Assembly (NCBI RefSeq): GCF_000773685.1
Contig: NZ_JPQO01000206.1
Location: forward strand, 27,874 to 91,873
Reading direction: 5' to 3'
DNA: 64,000 nt
Source of the DNA: Acinetobacter sp. HR7
GTDB lineage: Bacteria; Pseudomonadota; Gammaproteobacteria; Pseudomonadales; Moraxellaceae
The first letter of the stretch is position 1. Every line of letters starts with the position of its first letter. Position numbers and translations under genes: made by a program. Of the stretch, positions 1-7,978 are shown in pieces. Below the pieces are notes generated by a model that saw nothing but the letters and a program-made list of their open reading frames with translations, searched no databases and was not told the DNA's origin.

Positions 1-672
1 AAGTCCCAAACGTTGCCACATGGCGACTAAGGTTTTTCGGCTAAACAGGCTCAGGTAAATCAGCATACTGATGCACTGGAAACCAATCACCGAAATTAGT
101 ACCCATGAAGCGCGATGTACGGTTGGCAACATCGGTAGTTCCAGACTGGCTTCACGGACCAAGAGTGAAGTAATAGCAAAGCTCAAACCACTACCGATGC
201 CGATGGCTAAAGTCTTGGTGGATGAACCGCTCAGCTGATTGCCTTTACTGAGCAGAAATACCGCATAACCCCCAATGAGCACCCCGATCCATGCCAGTAC
301 AGAAAGATGATCTGATAGAAAAATCACCCCGATAATGGCAGCCAGAATCGCTTCACTTTTTGCCAGTCCAACACCAATCGCATAATTTTTCTGTTTAAAT
401 AGCTGCACCATCAAGGCGGTTGCCAGAATCTGGCTGATACCGGCAATCAGAATATAGACCCAATACTTCGGGGTAAAATGCACCACACTTTCTACCGGTT
501 TGAAGTGGTATAAAGCTGCGATGTAAAGCCCTGCAAGCGGAAAACCAAACAGGAAACGCGCTAGGGTCACGCCCCAAATATCGACAGTAGTACTGAGCTG
601 TTTTTGAAAGGCATTTCGCCAGGCCTGCATAAATGCAGCCATTAAAGTGAAGAAAATCCAGCTGATCGCCAT
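1..672 (-). CDS. EamA/DMT-family transporter, C-terminus cut by window edge
   Basis: The frame is open from an ATG at 672 to the window edge, giving the first 224 residues. The translation begins MAISWIFFTLMAAFMQAW and is strongly hydrophobic, with successive membrane segments, a charged KQKNYAIGVGLAKSE loop and a GVLIGGYAVFLLSKGN segment, as in drug/metabolite (EamA) transporters. Such proteins usually have ten helices and about 300 residues, so roughly the last quarter is missing. They export or import small metabolites across the inner membrane; the substrate cannot be read from sequence. Its start codon and upstream region form the left copy of a 93-bp repeat found again near 11.9 kb. Family call is good, function unknown. 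Confidence 0.75.
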   Translation of the reverse strand, partial: MAISWIFFTLMAAFMQAWRNAFQKQLSTTVDIWGVTLARFLFGFPLAGLYIAALYHFKPVESVVHFTPKYWVYILIAGISQILATALMVQLFKQKNYAIGVGLAKSEAILAAIIGVIFLSDHLSVLAWIGVLIGGYAVFLLSKGNQLSGSSTKTLAIGIGSGLSFAITSLLVREASLELPMLPTVHRASWVLISVIGFQCISMLIYLSLFSRKTLVAMWQRLGL

Positions 673-760
673 ACAGTCATCTGCGAATACATTAAAAGTA
701 AATTAATTTTAAGCTTGAGATTGCAAGATGACTAATTAAAAAAGGAATGTTTCCGAATAG
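668..760. repeat. Left copy of degenerate 93-bp direct repeat flanking the catabolic island
   Basis: Bases 668-760 align end to end with 11899-11991, both 93 bp long, at about 70% identity by eye. Shared blocks include GCCAT, GTCATCTGC, AATACATTAAA, ACTAATTAA/ATTAATTAA, GGAATG and a final ATAG. This copy contains the start codon of the EamA transporter and its upstream leader. The same orientation at both ends of the sensor-kinase to porin island suggests an old duplication linked to insertion of the island. Confidence 0.6.
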
Positions 761-864
761 CTAAAAGTTTTCTTTCAATTTCTGAATGATAAAAATTATT
801 TGTAATTTTCAGCCAAACCAAAATGTGAAAGTGGTACTAACCTTGCTTAATAAATCAGGATAAA

Positions 865-980
865 GATAAACACTGATTTTAGCAGTTGGATATGTTTAAA
901 GTATGTAATTAAACCCTAAGTTTAATTGTACTGTGACACGGTTTCCTGCAATATGAAATCAATAACAATTAGTGTTTATC
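865..980. promoter_or_regulatory. Separated 10-bp inverted repeat upstream of the kinase gene
   Basis: GATAAACACT at 865-874 is repeated as its exact reverse complement, AGTGTTTATC, at 971-980. The two arms bracket the AAAC/GTTT palindrome at 907-927. This could be a pair of regulator half-sites or a loop-forming arrangement upstream of the kinase gene. No protein can be assigned from sequence. Confidence 0.35.
907..927. promoter_or_regulatory. Candidate response-regulator box upstream of the kinase gene
   Basis: Perfect 8-bp arms AATTAAAC and GTTTAATT are separated by CCTAA. From memory, the boxes of StyR and TodT are palindromes with AAAC/GTTT arms (ATAAACCATGGTTTAT type), and this resembles them with a spacer one base longer. 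TAAACCCTA inside it recurs at 11680-11688 upstream of the catabolic operon. It is likely the binding site of the regulator encoded at 2512-3159, allowing autoregulation. Confidence 0.45.
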
Positions 981-1039
981 AGTGAAGATCAAGCACCCCT
1001 CTACCAGATAGCCGGACGCCATCAAAGGTAAGGAATATA

Positions 1040-2521
1040 ATGACCAGCTTAAATTATTATCAAACCATTTTTGATAAAGCGGGTGATGCCATTTTTGTAC
1101 ATGATATCGGCAGTGTCGAGTTCATGGACGCCAATGAAGCAGCTGAAAACCTGACGGGTTACAGCAAATCCGAATTAACAAAAATGAGTGTGGAAAAAAT
1201 CAGTGCCCATAGCCATGGTTTTGATTTTCATCATGCCTTAAAAAAAGTTCAACAGGCTGCAAGCCACGAAGCCATTACTTTCGAGTGGATGATTCAGTCG
1301 CAGGATCAACGCCAGATTCCGGTTGAAGTCTGTTTAAAAACAGTTGAAATTGAAGATAAACCTAAACTGTTAGCCTTAGTCCGTAATATTAGCGAAATCA
1401 AGAAATATCAGTATGCCCTGCAATCCAGAGATCAGTATTTCAAACTTCTTCTAGAACATTCAGGTGATGGTATCGCCATTCTGGATTTACAAGGCAAACT
1501 ACTTTATGCCAGCCCTTCTCTACAACGAATTCTCGGTTACCGAGACCGTTTTGTCCTGAATAAAAATGTTTTAAGTGTTATTCATCCTGATGACCGGATG
1601 AAAGTCCGTCAGCTTTTATTTAAACGCTCGGATGAATACGCACCAAGTGTGATTGACTACAAAATCATGCACCATAATGGTCAATGGCGACACCATGAAG
1701 CAACCTATCGTAACCTGCTCGATCATCCAGACATTCAAGGCATTCTGGTAAATTACCGGGATATTACCGAGCGGGTTGAGGCTGAAGAAATGGCCCGGGC
1801 ACGGGAAAAACAGCTGGGGCATATGTCACGCTGCAAAACCATGGGAGAGTTGGCTACAGCTTTGGCTCATGAACTGAATCAGCCGCTTGCTGCCCTAAAT
1901 AACTATGTCGGTGGCAGTATCATCCGCATCCAAAATGGTTTAGCTAATACCACTGAAACCCTAGATGCTATGAATGCTGCACTGGACCAGACCAAACGGG
2001 TCAATAGTATTATTCATAGTATGCGTAGCTTTTTGCGCAAAGGCGAAGCCAATTATCAGGTGCATGCTTTAAATAAACTGATTCAGGATCTACATCCTTT
2101 AATTGGTCTGAAAGCCGATCAAGGTGGATGTGTCATCCACTATGAATTAGGTGTTGCCCCGATTTATATCTCTGCTGATGAAACGCTGTTTAGCCAGGTC
2201 ATTATTAATCTTGTATTTAATGCTGTAGATGCCCTGCAACGTAATCCAGAAGGACAGCGCGATATCTTTATTCGTACCTGGCAGCACAACCAGCATGCCC
2301 GTATTGCGATTGCCGACAATGGCCCTGGGCTGCAAGGCCAAAATCCGGAACAGTTGTTTGAATCATTCTATTCCAGCAAAAAAGACAGCATGGGTATTGG
2401 TCTTACCCTATCACGCAGCATTATCGAAAATCATCACGGCTATTTATGGGTCTGTGAAGGTGAATCTGGTGCAATCTTTAATATTTCTCTGGCAGCACAG
2501 GAGCGTGCAAAATGTATTTAA
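1040..2521 (+). CDS. PAS-PAS sensor histidine kinase (FixL/NtrB-type), cytoplasmic
   Basis: This 493-residue kinase has no obvious transmembrane segment. It carries two PAS domains (about 7-120 and 130-245), then a HisKA dimerisation domain with the phospho-acceptor His near residue 277 in LAHELNQPLAAL. A HATPase domain follows with an N box (NLVFNAVDAL), a G1 box (IADNGPGL) and a G2-like MGIGLTLS. The ATG is preceded by AAGGA at good spacing. It overlaps the response-regulator gene by 10 bp, so the two are translationally coupled. Position beside the aromatic catabolic operon suggests it senses a pathway substrate or redox state through its PAS domains, as StyS and TodS do. It is much shorter than those tandem-kinase sensors. 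Ligand is unknown. Confidence 0.9.
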   Translation: MTSLNYYQTIFDKAGDAIFVHDIGSVEFMDANEAAENLTGYSKSELTKMSVEKISAHSHGFDFHHALKKVQQAASHEAITFEWMIQSQDQRQIPVEVCLKTVEIEDKPKLLALVRNISEIKKYQYALQSRDQYFKLLLEHSGDGIAILDLQGKLLYASPSLQRILGYRDRFVLNKNVLSVIHPDDRMKVRQLLFKRSDEYAPSVIDYKIMHHNGQWRHHEATYRNLLDHPDIQGILVNYRDITERVEAEEMARAREKQLGHMSRCKTMGELATALAHELNQPLAALNNYVGGSIIRIQNGLANTTETLDAMNAALDQTKRVNSIIHSMRSFLRKGEANYQVHALNKLIQDLHPLIGLKADQGGCVIHYELGVAPIYISADETLFSQVIINLVFNAVDALQRNPEGQRDIFIRTWQHNQHARIAIADNGPGLQGQNPEQLFESFYSSKKDSMGIGLTLSRSIIENHHGYLWVCEGESGAIFNISLAAQERAKCI

Positions 2522-3159
2522 ATAATTCTCATGTTCCCGAGCCTATTGTTTATGTAATTGATGACGATCAGGATATTTGTAACTCTTTGACCTGGTTACT
2601 GGATTCTGTTCAACTTGAAACCAAAACCTTTAACAGTGCCATTGAATTTCTAAATTACCAACGTCCAAATACACCTGCTTGCCTGATTTTGGATATTCGT
2701 ATGCGTGGCATGAGTGGTTTACAGTTACAGCAACAACTGAATCAGCAAAAGGCCAGCTTACCGATTATTTTCATGACCGGTCATGGTGATATCCCCATGT
2801 CAGTCAATGCCATGAAAGCCGGTGCCTTCGATTTTCTGGAGAAACCTTTTAATCCACAGCATATGCTGGACCAGATTCAGGCCTGTCTACAGCAAGCTGA
2901 ACAGAACTTTATCGAAGAGGAAAAGCGCAAACAGCAAATTCAAAAACTAAAATCATTATCACCACGTGAGAATGAAATTATTAATTTGCTGGTAGATGGG
3001 CTGTCCAGCAAGCACATTGCCCAGGTACTGAATATCAGTCATAAGACTGTAGAAATTCACCGTACCCATATTCGGCAAAAACTGGGTACAGAATCTATTG
3101 CACAGATTGTGAATATGGTCCTAATGTGTAGAGATAGAACCATGCAAGCGATGGGTTAA
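2512..3159 (+). CDS. FixJ/StyR-family response regulator, receiver plus LuxR HTH
   Basis: This 215-residue protein has an N-terminal receiver with the acidic pair in VIDDDQD, phospho-acceptor Asp61 in LILDIRMRG, the Thr in FMTGHGD and the Lys in FLEKPF. A linker leads to a C-terminal LuxR-type helix-turn-helix (LSPRENEIINLLVDGLSSK, then HKTVEIHRTHIRQKLG). Length and layout match FixJ, StyR and TodT. It overlaps the kinase gene by 10 bp, and the stop lies inside a strong terminator. It faces the minus-strand catabolic operon, so it is the likely activator of that operon. Candidate boxes are at 907-927 and 11679-11709. Confidence 0.92.
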   Translation: MYLNNSHVPEPIVYVIDDDQDICNSLTWLLDSVQLETKTFNSAIEFLNYQRPNTPACLILDIRMRGMSGLQLQQQLNQQKASLPIIFMTGHGDIPMSVNAMKAGAFDFLEKPFNPQHMLDQIQACLQQAEQNFIEEEKRKQQIQKLKSLSPRENEIINLLVDGLSSKHIAQVLNISHKTVEIHRTHIRQKLGTESIAQIVNMVLMCRDRTMQAMG

Positions 3160-3175
3160 CCCATCGCTTTTTTTT
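3147..3175 (+). terminator. Rho-independent terminator of the two-component operon
   Basis: AGCGATGGG and CCCATCGCT pair around a TTAA loop and are followed by eight T. The stop codon of the regulator lies in the loop. Confidence 0.9.
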
Positions 3176-3207
3176 GATTGTTCATTAAAGAATTAAGGAA
3201 TGAAAAT

Positions 3208-4200
3208 TTAGAAAAAGCGGTCGAAGTGGATCTGTTGTTGCGGAATACCCGCTTGATGTGCCATCTGTTCAATAGATTTCACCATTGGCGGTGGTCCTGC
3301 ACAATAAATTTCATGCTGAATTAATTGTTCACCCAGTACATCATCAATCACTTCATGGATAAACCCAGAACGAATCCCTTCAATCAGCTCAGAAGAAGTC
3401 GCAGGAACATAATTTAAGCGTGAGCCTAATTCGGTCCAGTCACGTAATTGCTGCTCAGTAAGTAGATCTCGCTGTTCACGCCCGCCATGGAAGAACCAGA
3501 CCTTATGATGTTGCAGCTGTGGATTAACTGCAACTCCACGGGCAATGGCCAGCATCGGTGCCAGCCCTGACCCCCCCGCCACACAAACAATTGGTCGTGG
3601 CTGTTCCTGTAAATGGGCCAAACCATAAGGGCCATCAATCTGAATCACCGCATTTTGACGCTGCTGCTCATCAAACAGCAAATTGGTCATTTTGCCATCT
3701 GGTACACGGCGAATCTGGAATATCCATAAACCTTCATCATTCGGCAAATTCGCCATGGAATAAGCACGTAATAACTGCTCATTTACCCAAAGTAAAGCAT
3801 ATTGACCTGGGATAAATTTGGCAGGCTCATCTGACTGTAAATGGATTTCTAGAATATCATGGGTGATTGGCTGTACATGCTTAAGCTTTACTGCTTGTTG
3901 TTTTGGTAAGATTTTCGGTGTGCATTGTTCATCCAAGCGGACTTTAATGACACAATCAGATTTAGGACGGCATTGGCAAGCTAATAGACGACCTTTACGA
4001 CGGTCACGATCACTCAATCCAGGTGCTTCAGCCCACAGGTTGTCTACTTCACCAGACAGAACTTCTATTTTACAGGTTCCACAACCACCGGCATTGCATT
4101 CGTAAGGTAAACCAAGACCTTGGCGAAGGCCGCCGCGCAGCAGCACATCGTCTGCTGCACAATGAAATTCCCCTTGCCCTTCAATTTGGATTTTATACAT
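3208..4200 (-). CDS. 2Fe-2S/FAD oxygenase electron-transfer reductase
   Basis: The N-terminal plant-type ferredoxin domain has the cluster motif ECNAGGCGTC (Cys35, 40, 43) and a fourth Cys in LLACQCRP. It is followed by an FAD-binding barrel with RAYSMAN and an NAD-binding domain with GGSGLAPMLAIAR, ending near EIYCAGPPPMV. This order is that of BenC/XylZ/IacF-type reductases, which pass electrons from NAD(P)H to an oxygenase. I chose the ATG at 4200 because GGAG lies 8 bases upstream; an ATG at 4206 overlaps the preceding stop. It is the last gene of the operon. The operon also encodes a separate Rieske ferredoxin, so a three-component electron chain is likely. Redundant iron-sulfur carriers are a mild oddity. 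Confidence 0.9.
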   Translation of the reverse strand: MYKIQIEGQGEFHCAADDVLLRGGLRQGLGLPYECNAGGCGTCKIEVLSGEVDNLWAEAPGLSDRDRRKGRLLACQCRPKSDCVIKVRLDEQCTPKILPKQQAVKLKHVQPITHDILEIHLQSDEPAKFIPGQYALLWVNEQLLRAYSMANLPNDEGLWIFQIRRVPDGKMTNLLFDEQQRQNAVIQIDGPYGLAHLQEQPRPIVCVAGGSGLAPMLAIARGVAVNPQLQHHKVWFFHGGREQRDLLTEQQLRDWTELGSRLNYVPATSSELIEGIRSGFIHEVIDDVLGEQLIQHEIYCAGPPPMVKSIEQMAHQAGIPQQQIHFDRFF

Positions 4201-4205
4201 CGGCA

Positions 4206-4538
4206 TTACTCCACCAGATAAACCCGATCTTCGCGGACAATAGACTGATAGGTTTTTAGCGGAATGGTACAAGGTGCTCCACAAGGCTCACCTGTTTTAA
4301 TATCGAAAGCACCGGCATGAAACGGACATTCCACTTCACAACCATCTATTTCACCATCTGCCAGTGAGGCATCACCATGGGTACAGGTATCATCAGTGAC
4401 ATAGAATTCGCCATCTTCCAGATGGAACACCGCCAATGGTGGATAGCCCTCAATAATCACCTGTAAACCTTCACCCTGTTCAATATCGGAAGTCAGGCAA
4501 AGGAATTTTTCTGCAATATTGGCCATTTTGATATTCAT
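4206..4538 (-). CDS. Rieske-type ferredoxin
   Basis: This 110-residue protein carries the Rieske ligands CTH and CPFH in the pattern C-x-H...C-x2-H (CTHGDASLADG, then ECPFHAGAFD). It matches small soluble ferredoxins of ring-hydroxylating dioxygenases such as BphA3 and NdoA. It shuttles one electron at a time from a reductase to the oxygenase. The start overlaps the end of the SDR gene by 4 bp (ATGA), and its stop abuts the reductase gene, so the three are coupled. The partner oxygenase is most likely the Rieske alpha subunit at 7979-9181. Confidence 0.92.
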   Translation of the reverse strand: MNIKMANIAEKFLCLTSDIEQGEGLQVIIEGYPPLAVFHLEDGEFYVTDDTCTHGDASLADGEIDGCEVECPFHAGAFDIKTGEPCGAPCTIPLKTYQSIVREDRVYLVE

Positions 4539-5305
4539 TTGCTTAACTCCTCAATCGGTGAATCTGTCGCTTCAGGCCCCAAAGTGTGATAACCGCCATC
4601 AGCATGAATCACACTGCCAGTCAGCAGTTTAGCTTTCGGACTACATAACAGGCTTAAGGCTTCAGCCACTTCTTCTGCATCGGCAATGCGACCCAGTACA
4701 TGGAAACGGCCTGCAACGCGATCAGTTTTAGGACGATCATTTCCTGAAATCATCTGCATCGGCACCGACCAAGTCCAGCCGAGGGATAAGGCATGTACAC
4801 GAATACCATCAGCAGCCAGATCCAGTGCCATGCTTTTAGTCAGTTGTTCTAAGGTTGCTTTAGAGGCTGGATAAACCCAACGCTCTTTTTGGGCAATGCG
4901 GGCGCTAACACTACTAATATTAATGACAGCCCCATCATTGCTGGCCTGCAGCAATGGTCTACATGCCTGTACCAAAGCTGCATGACCAAACACGGTCACA
5001 TTAAATGTATTTTGCCAATCACTACGGGTTGATTGTGAGCCATGGTCTTCATACACACAGGCCAGATTCACTAAAATATCCAGTCGATTTAGTTTGCTAC
5101 AGAGAGCTTGAATACTGTTATCACTGGCAAGATCCAGATATTCATAATGACTTTGGGTCTCGTCTGCCACCTGTTTGCCTTGTGTTTCATTAATATCGGC
5201 AATAATGACGTCGGCACCCAAACTTTTTAATTCTTTGACTACTGCCTGGCCAATGTGGGTTGCGCCCCCAGTGACCAGAACCACTTTATTATTCAGATCG
5301 GTCAT
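4535..5305 (-). CDS. Short-chain dehydrogenase/reductase of the catabolic operon
   Basis: The protein has 256 residues from the ATG at 5305, preceded by AAGGAGG. It shows the SDR nucleotide motif TGGATHIG, acidic IADIN after beta-2 (favouring NAD), NISS with the catalytic Ser, and YPASK with catalytic Tyr and Lys. The usual NNAG motif reads NLAC, a slight deviation. In aromatic pathways such SDRs oxidise cis-dihydrodiols or related hydroxylated intermediates; IacE and IifB are examples in indolic pathways. The start overlaps the flavin reductase stop by 4 bp. Its substrate is inferred only from context. Confidence 0.85.
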   Translation of the reverse strand: MTDLNNKVVLVTGGATHIGQAVVKELKSLGADVIIADINETQGKQVADETQSHYEYLDLASDNSIQALCSKLNRLDILVNLACVYEDHGSQSTRSDWQNTFNVTVFGHAALVQACRPLLQASNDGAVINISSVSARIAQKERWVYPASKATLEQLTKSMALDLAADGIRVHALSLGWTWSVPMQMISGNDRPKTDRVAGRFHVLGRIADAEEVAEALSLLCSPKAKLLTGSVIHADGGYHTLGPEATDSPIEELSK

Positions 5306-5826
5306 GAAACCTCCTTGTATTGTGGCCATTCCGTAAATTGCCCTTTGCAGAACAGTAATGGGCGTTGATTGCTATGTCGGCACTGTTCAATTTTCCCCAA
5401 GAAAATCTGGTGATCACCTGCTTCAATCTGCTGTTCACGACGGCAGATAAACTGCACTACGCAACCTTCCAGTACCGGTGCTTTAGTAGTTTCAAGATTC
5501 CAACTCCCATGCTGGAATTTGTCTGGAATTGGCTTGGCAAAATTTAGTCCGATCTCTTGCTGATCTGCTCCCAGAATATTGATGGCAAAGTATTCTGCAT
5601 TTTCAAAAACAGTACGGCTTGGTGAATGATTTACCAGACTCCAAAGCACCAGCGCAGGATCAAGAGATACCGAGCTAAAAGAGTTAATCGTAAGACCAAC
5701 AGGTTGTTGCTGTTCATCCAGACAGGTGACAATTGCGACACCTGTGGCAAAACCGCCGAAGGCCTGCCGAAGCGCTTTTGCTTCAGCCAGGTCAACGTCC
5801 TGCCACAAAACTTCAGGCAGCTGCAT
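5302..5826 (-). CDS. Flavin reductase of the two-component monooxygenase (StyB/HpaC family)
   Basis: This is a 174-residue flavin-reductase-like split-barrel protein with GFATGVAIVTCLD, GLTINSFSSVSLDP, SPSRTVFENAEYFAIN and a C-terminal GDHQIFLGKIEQC. These are typical of HpaC/StyB enzymes that reduce FAD with NADH for a diffusible-flavin monooxygenase. I place the start at 5826 because AAGGAGT precedes it and it overlaps the monooxygenase stop by 14 bp; an upstream in-frame extension lies wholly inside the monooxygenase gene. Adjacency to the StyA-like gene makes it the reductase component. Confidence 0.9.
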   Translation of the reverse strand: MQLPEVLWQDVDLAEAKALRQAFGGFATGVAIVTCLDEQQQPVGLTINSFSSVSLDPALVLWSLVNHSPSRTVFENAEYFAINILGADQQEIGLNFAKPIPDKFQHGSWNLETTKAPVLEGCVVQFICRREQQIEAGDHQIFLGKIEQCRHSNQRPLLFCKGQFTEWPQYKEVS

Positions 5827-7084
5827 GTTGAAACTCCTTACGTGACAGATATTCTTTCGCCCCTTCTGCACCATCCACGGCTGGCCAGAAACCACGCGGA
5901 TTATTAAAGTGGCCCATAAAGTCATCCGCAATTGCACTGTTTTGAGATGCTGCTCCCAGAACTTGAAGTAAGCTTTCACTTGGTGGATTCAACAACAAGT
6001 TGGTGAATTCTGTGGTATATCGGCCTGATTTCTCCCAGAAGTCATCAAAGACTTGTGTCATCCATTCAGGTGTAAATGCGGCATCGCCATGCTCTAGAAT
6101 GGCTTGCAAATAATGCTCGACCATACGCGTCGCATTGTTGGCACCCTGACCAGCAATCGGGTCATTGACCATCACTGTGTCCCCAATACCCCAAATCGAA
6201 GCACCATTTTCCAAAGTCGCAACCGGATAACGGACTTCTGGACGGAAAGCACCTTTCAACCAGGCATTTGGATCACTGAGTTCCATATTGTCGACCATAC
6301 GGAAACTTTGATCTGGTGTGACTTTGGCCACGGCTTGTTTCATGCGTTGCAGCATTTCTTCGCCGCTAGTGACATCATCAAAAATGTCCATCGGGCCGTT
6401 TGGTACACATTCAAACAGGAAGCTACGGCATGGACCATGCGTATGGCTGTAGAACGGCATACTGAAGTATTCACCTGCTCCAGCAACAAAGTTAAAGTGC
6501 AAGGTTTGTGATGGCTGACCTTGCCAGCTATCTGGACCACATAGATCATCACCTACAACGAGCGCTGCGGCCAGTTTACGTGGCGGAGTTTGGTGCACAG
6601 AACGTGATTCATTGCGTTTGAATAGACTCGTAATATTGCCCTTACCTGCAGCGAGAATCGTTAAATCATTTTCAGCACAGATGATTTCCAGATCTTCAGG
6701 CGTGACATTCTGGATCACCAGCTTGCCTCCACGGCGTGGATATTCTTCTAGCCAGCGGTGATATTTGGTACGCTGGTCCATGGCAATACCTTTATTTTCA
6801 TGCAGGAAGCCTGTTAATGGTAAGGCAATCGAGCCATCTGGAGCGCGGAAATCCACATGAATGGCCTGTCCGTGATGCGCCTTACCATCCCAGAAATTCA
6901 AGCCCAGTTTGCGTTCCACTTCCAGCGTATTGGCGAAGAACATGGTCGTACTGACCATACGGCCATGTAATAGTTCTTCAGCTGGACGGTCCACATATAA
7001 AGTAACGTCGTATTTTTTTTCTAGTAATGAGAATGCCAGTAATAAACCTGCCTGCCCACCACCAATAATTGCAATTTTTCTCAT
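5813..7084 (-). CDS. StyA-like FAD-dependent styrene/indole monooxygenase
   Basis: The protein has 423 residues, close to StyA (about 415). It starts with the FAD dinucleotide motif IIGGGQAGLLLAFSLL, and has GRMVSTTMFFANT and a second flavin motif near GIGDTVMVNDPIAGQGANNA. Group E flavoprotein monooxygenases epoxidise styrene or indole using FADH2 from a partner reductase, which is encoded immediately downstream. IifC and IndA of indole-degrading bacteria belong to the same group. It therefore probably performs an epoxidation of an aryl-alkene or the indole C2-C3 bond. The identity of the substrate is inference. Confidence 0.85.
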   Translation of the reverse strand: MRKIAIIGGGQAGLLLAFSLLEKKYDVTLYVDRPAEELLHGRMVSTTMFFANTLEVERKLGLNFWDGKAHHGQAIHVDFRAPDGSIALPLTGFLHENKGIAMDQRTKYHRWLEEYPRRGGKLVIQNVTPEDLEIICAENDLTILAAGKGNITSLFKRNESRSVHQTPPRKLAAALVVGDDLCGPDSWQGQPSQTLHFNFVAGAGEYFSMPFYSHTHGPCRSFLFECVPNGPMDIFDDVTSGEEMLQRMKQAVAKVTPDQSFRMVDNMELSDPNAWLKGAFRPEVRYPVATLENGASIWGIGDTVMVNDPIAGQGANNATRMVEHYLQAILEHGDAAFTPEWMTQVFDDFWEKSGRYTTEFTNLLLNPPSESLLQVLGAASQNSAIADDFMGHFNNPRGFWPAVDGAEGAKEYLSRKEFQHAAA

Positions 7085-7140
7085 CTCTTGAATTCCTCTT
7101 CGGGCCGTTTCTGATGCAGCAGCTATCGTTATATTTGCGC

Positions 7141-7602
7141 TTATGTTGTCGGATACGGCTGATTAAACGTCAGGTTTAATTCCACCCGGTCAAATTTCCA
7201 CTCACCTTCTGCATCACAGCGAACAGTGGCTTGATAAAATCCGCCTAGACAGCTGGTGCTTGCCTGCTGACCTTTTTCGGCCAGGTTACAAACTTCCCAG
7301 AGCATCCAGCTGACATTGGCATGTTGCTGATCCAGCACTTTGATATCCGGCATTGCCATAATGTGCAGGCTCCACAGCACTTGCGCTTCAGCAATCCCAG
7401 ACAGCGCATCTAGAATGTTTTGTCGACCTTGATATTCGCCAAAACCATTGGCACACCAAACCGCATCTTTATGAAACAGATGCTGCATAATGGCTGGGTT
7501 GTTGCGCTGATCAGCCGCTGTTGCGTAGCGACCCACCAGACTGCGAATGGCCTCGCAGCTTTCTAGGTAGTGCAAACGGGTTTCTAGATTGTGCTGGCTC
7601 AT
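7141..7602 (-). CDS. SnoaL/NTF2-fold protein, possible oxygenase small subunit
   Basis: This 153-residue soluble protein has the layout of the SnoaL-like (NTF2) fold: N-terminal helix CEAIRSLVGRYATAADQRN, a DAVWCANGFGEYQGR strand region, and a C-terminal FDRVELNLTFNQP strand. The same fold is used by beta subunits of ring-hydroxylating dioxygenases and by IacI-type proteins. It lies two genes downstream of the Rieske alpha subunit with 11-bp gaps, so a structural beta-subunit role or a small isomerase or dehydratase role are both possible. The 56-bp gap to the monooxygenase gene is larger than elsewhere in this part of the operon. Confidence 0.65.
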   Translation of the reverse strand: MSQHNLETRLHYLESCEAIRSLVGRYATAADQRNNPAIMQHLFHKDAVWCANGFGEYQGRQNILDALSGIAEAQVLWSLHIMAMPDIKVLDQQHANVSWMLWEVCNLAEKGQQASTSCLGGFYQATVRCDAEGEWKFDRVELNLTFNQPYPTT

Positions 7603-7613
7603 ATTCAGTTCCT

Positions 7614-7967
7614 TTAAACGTTGACCACGTCACCGGTTTCATAAACAAAACGGGTTTCTTCAAAGGCATAAGGAACACCCACTGAACCTTTATAGAGTTC
7701 GATATGCGGCGCTATTTCTGCAAAGCTCAGGCTAAGCCAGTACAGCTTGTGCAGTTCTTCTGGCAATGAACCCAATGGATATTGGTCTAATGCAGCCAGC
7801 AGTTTGCGCATTTCAGGCAGGATTGCATCATAGAATGCCTGTAGCTCTTCTTTAGTCGAGTTCAGACGTGCTAGATGACGCTGTTTAGAGGTTCCTAAAG
7901 CCCATTTCGCTACAAAAGGTTCCAAAGCAGCAAAGTCAGCAGGTAGTTGTGAAATGATATTTGACAT
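7614..7967 (-). CDS. Uncharacterised 117-residue protein of the catabolic operon
   Basis: I do not recognise this family. The protein is soluble and mostly helical in appearance, with a basic LGTSKQRHLARLNSTKEELQ segment, an EMRKLLAALDQYPLG turn and an acidic C-terminus ending YETGDVVNV. It sits 11 bp from the Rieske alpha gene and 11 bp from the SnoaL-like gene, so it is certainly part of the operon. Position next to an oxygenase alpha subunit is reminiscent of IacB in indole-acetate clusters, but I could not establish homology. An oxygenase accessory or small-subunit role is a guess. Confidence 0.6.
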   Translation of the reverse strand: MSNIISQLPADFAALEPFVAKWALGTSKQRHLARLNSTKEELQAFYDAILPEMRKLLAALDQYPLGSLPEELHKLYWLSLSFAEIAPHIELYKGSVGVPYAFEETRFVYETGDVVNV

Positions 7968-7978
7968 GCGAATTCTCC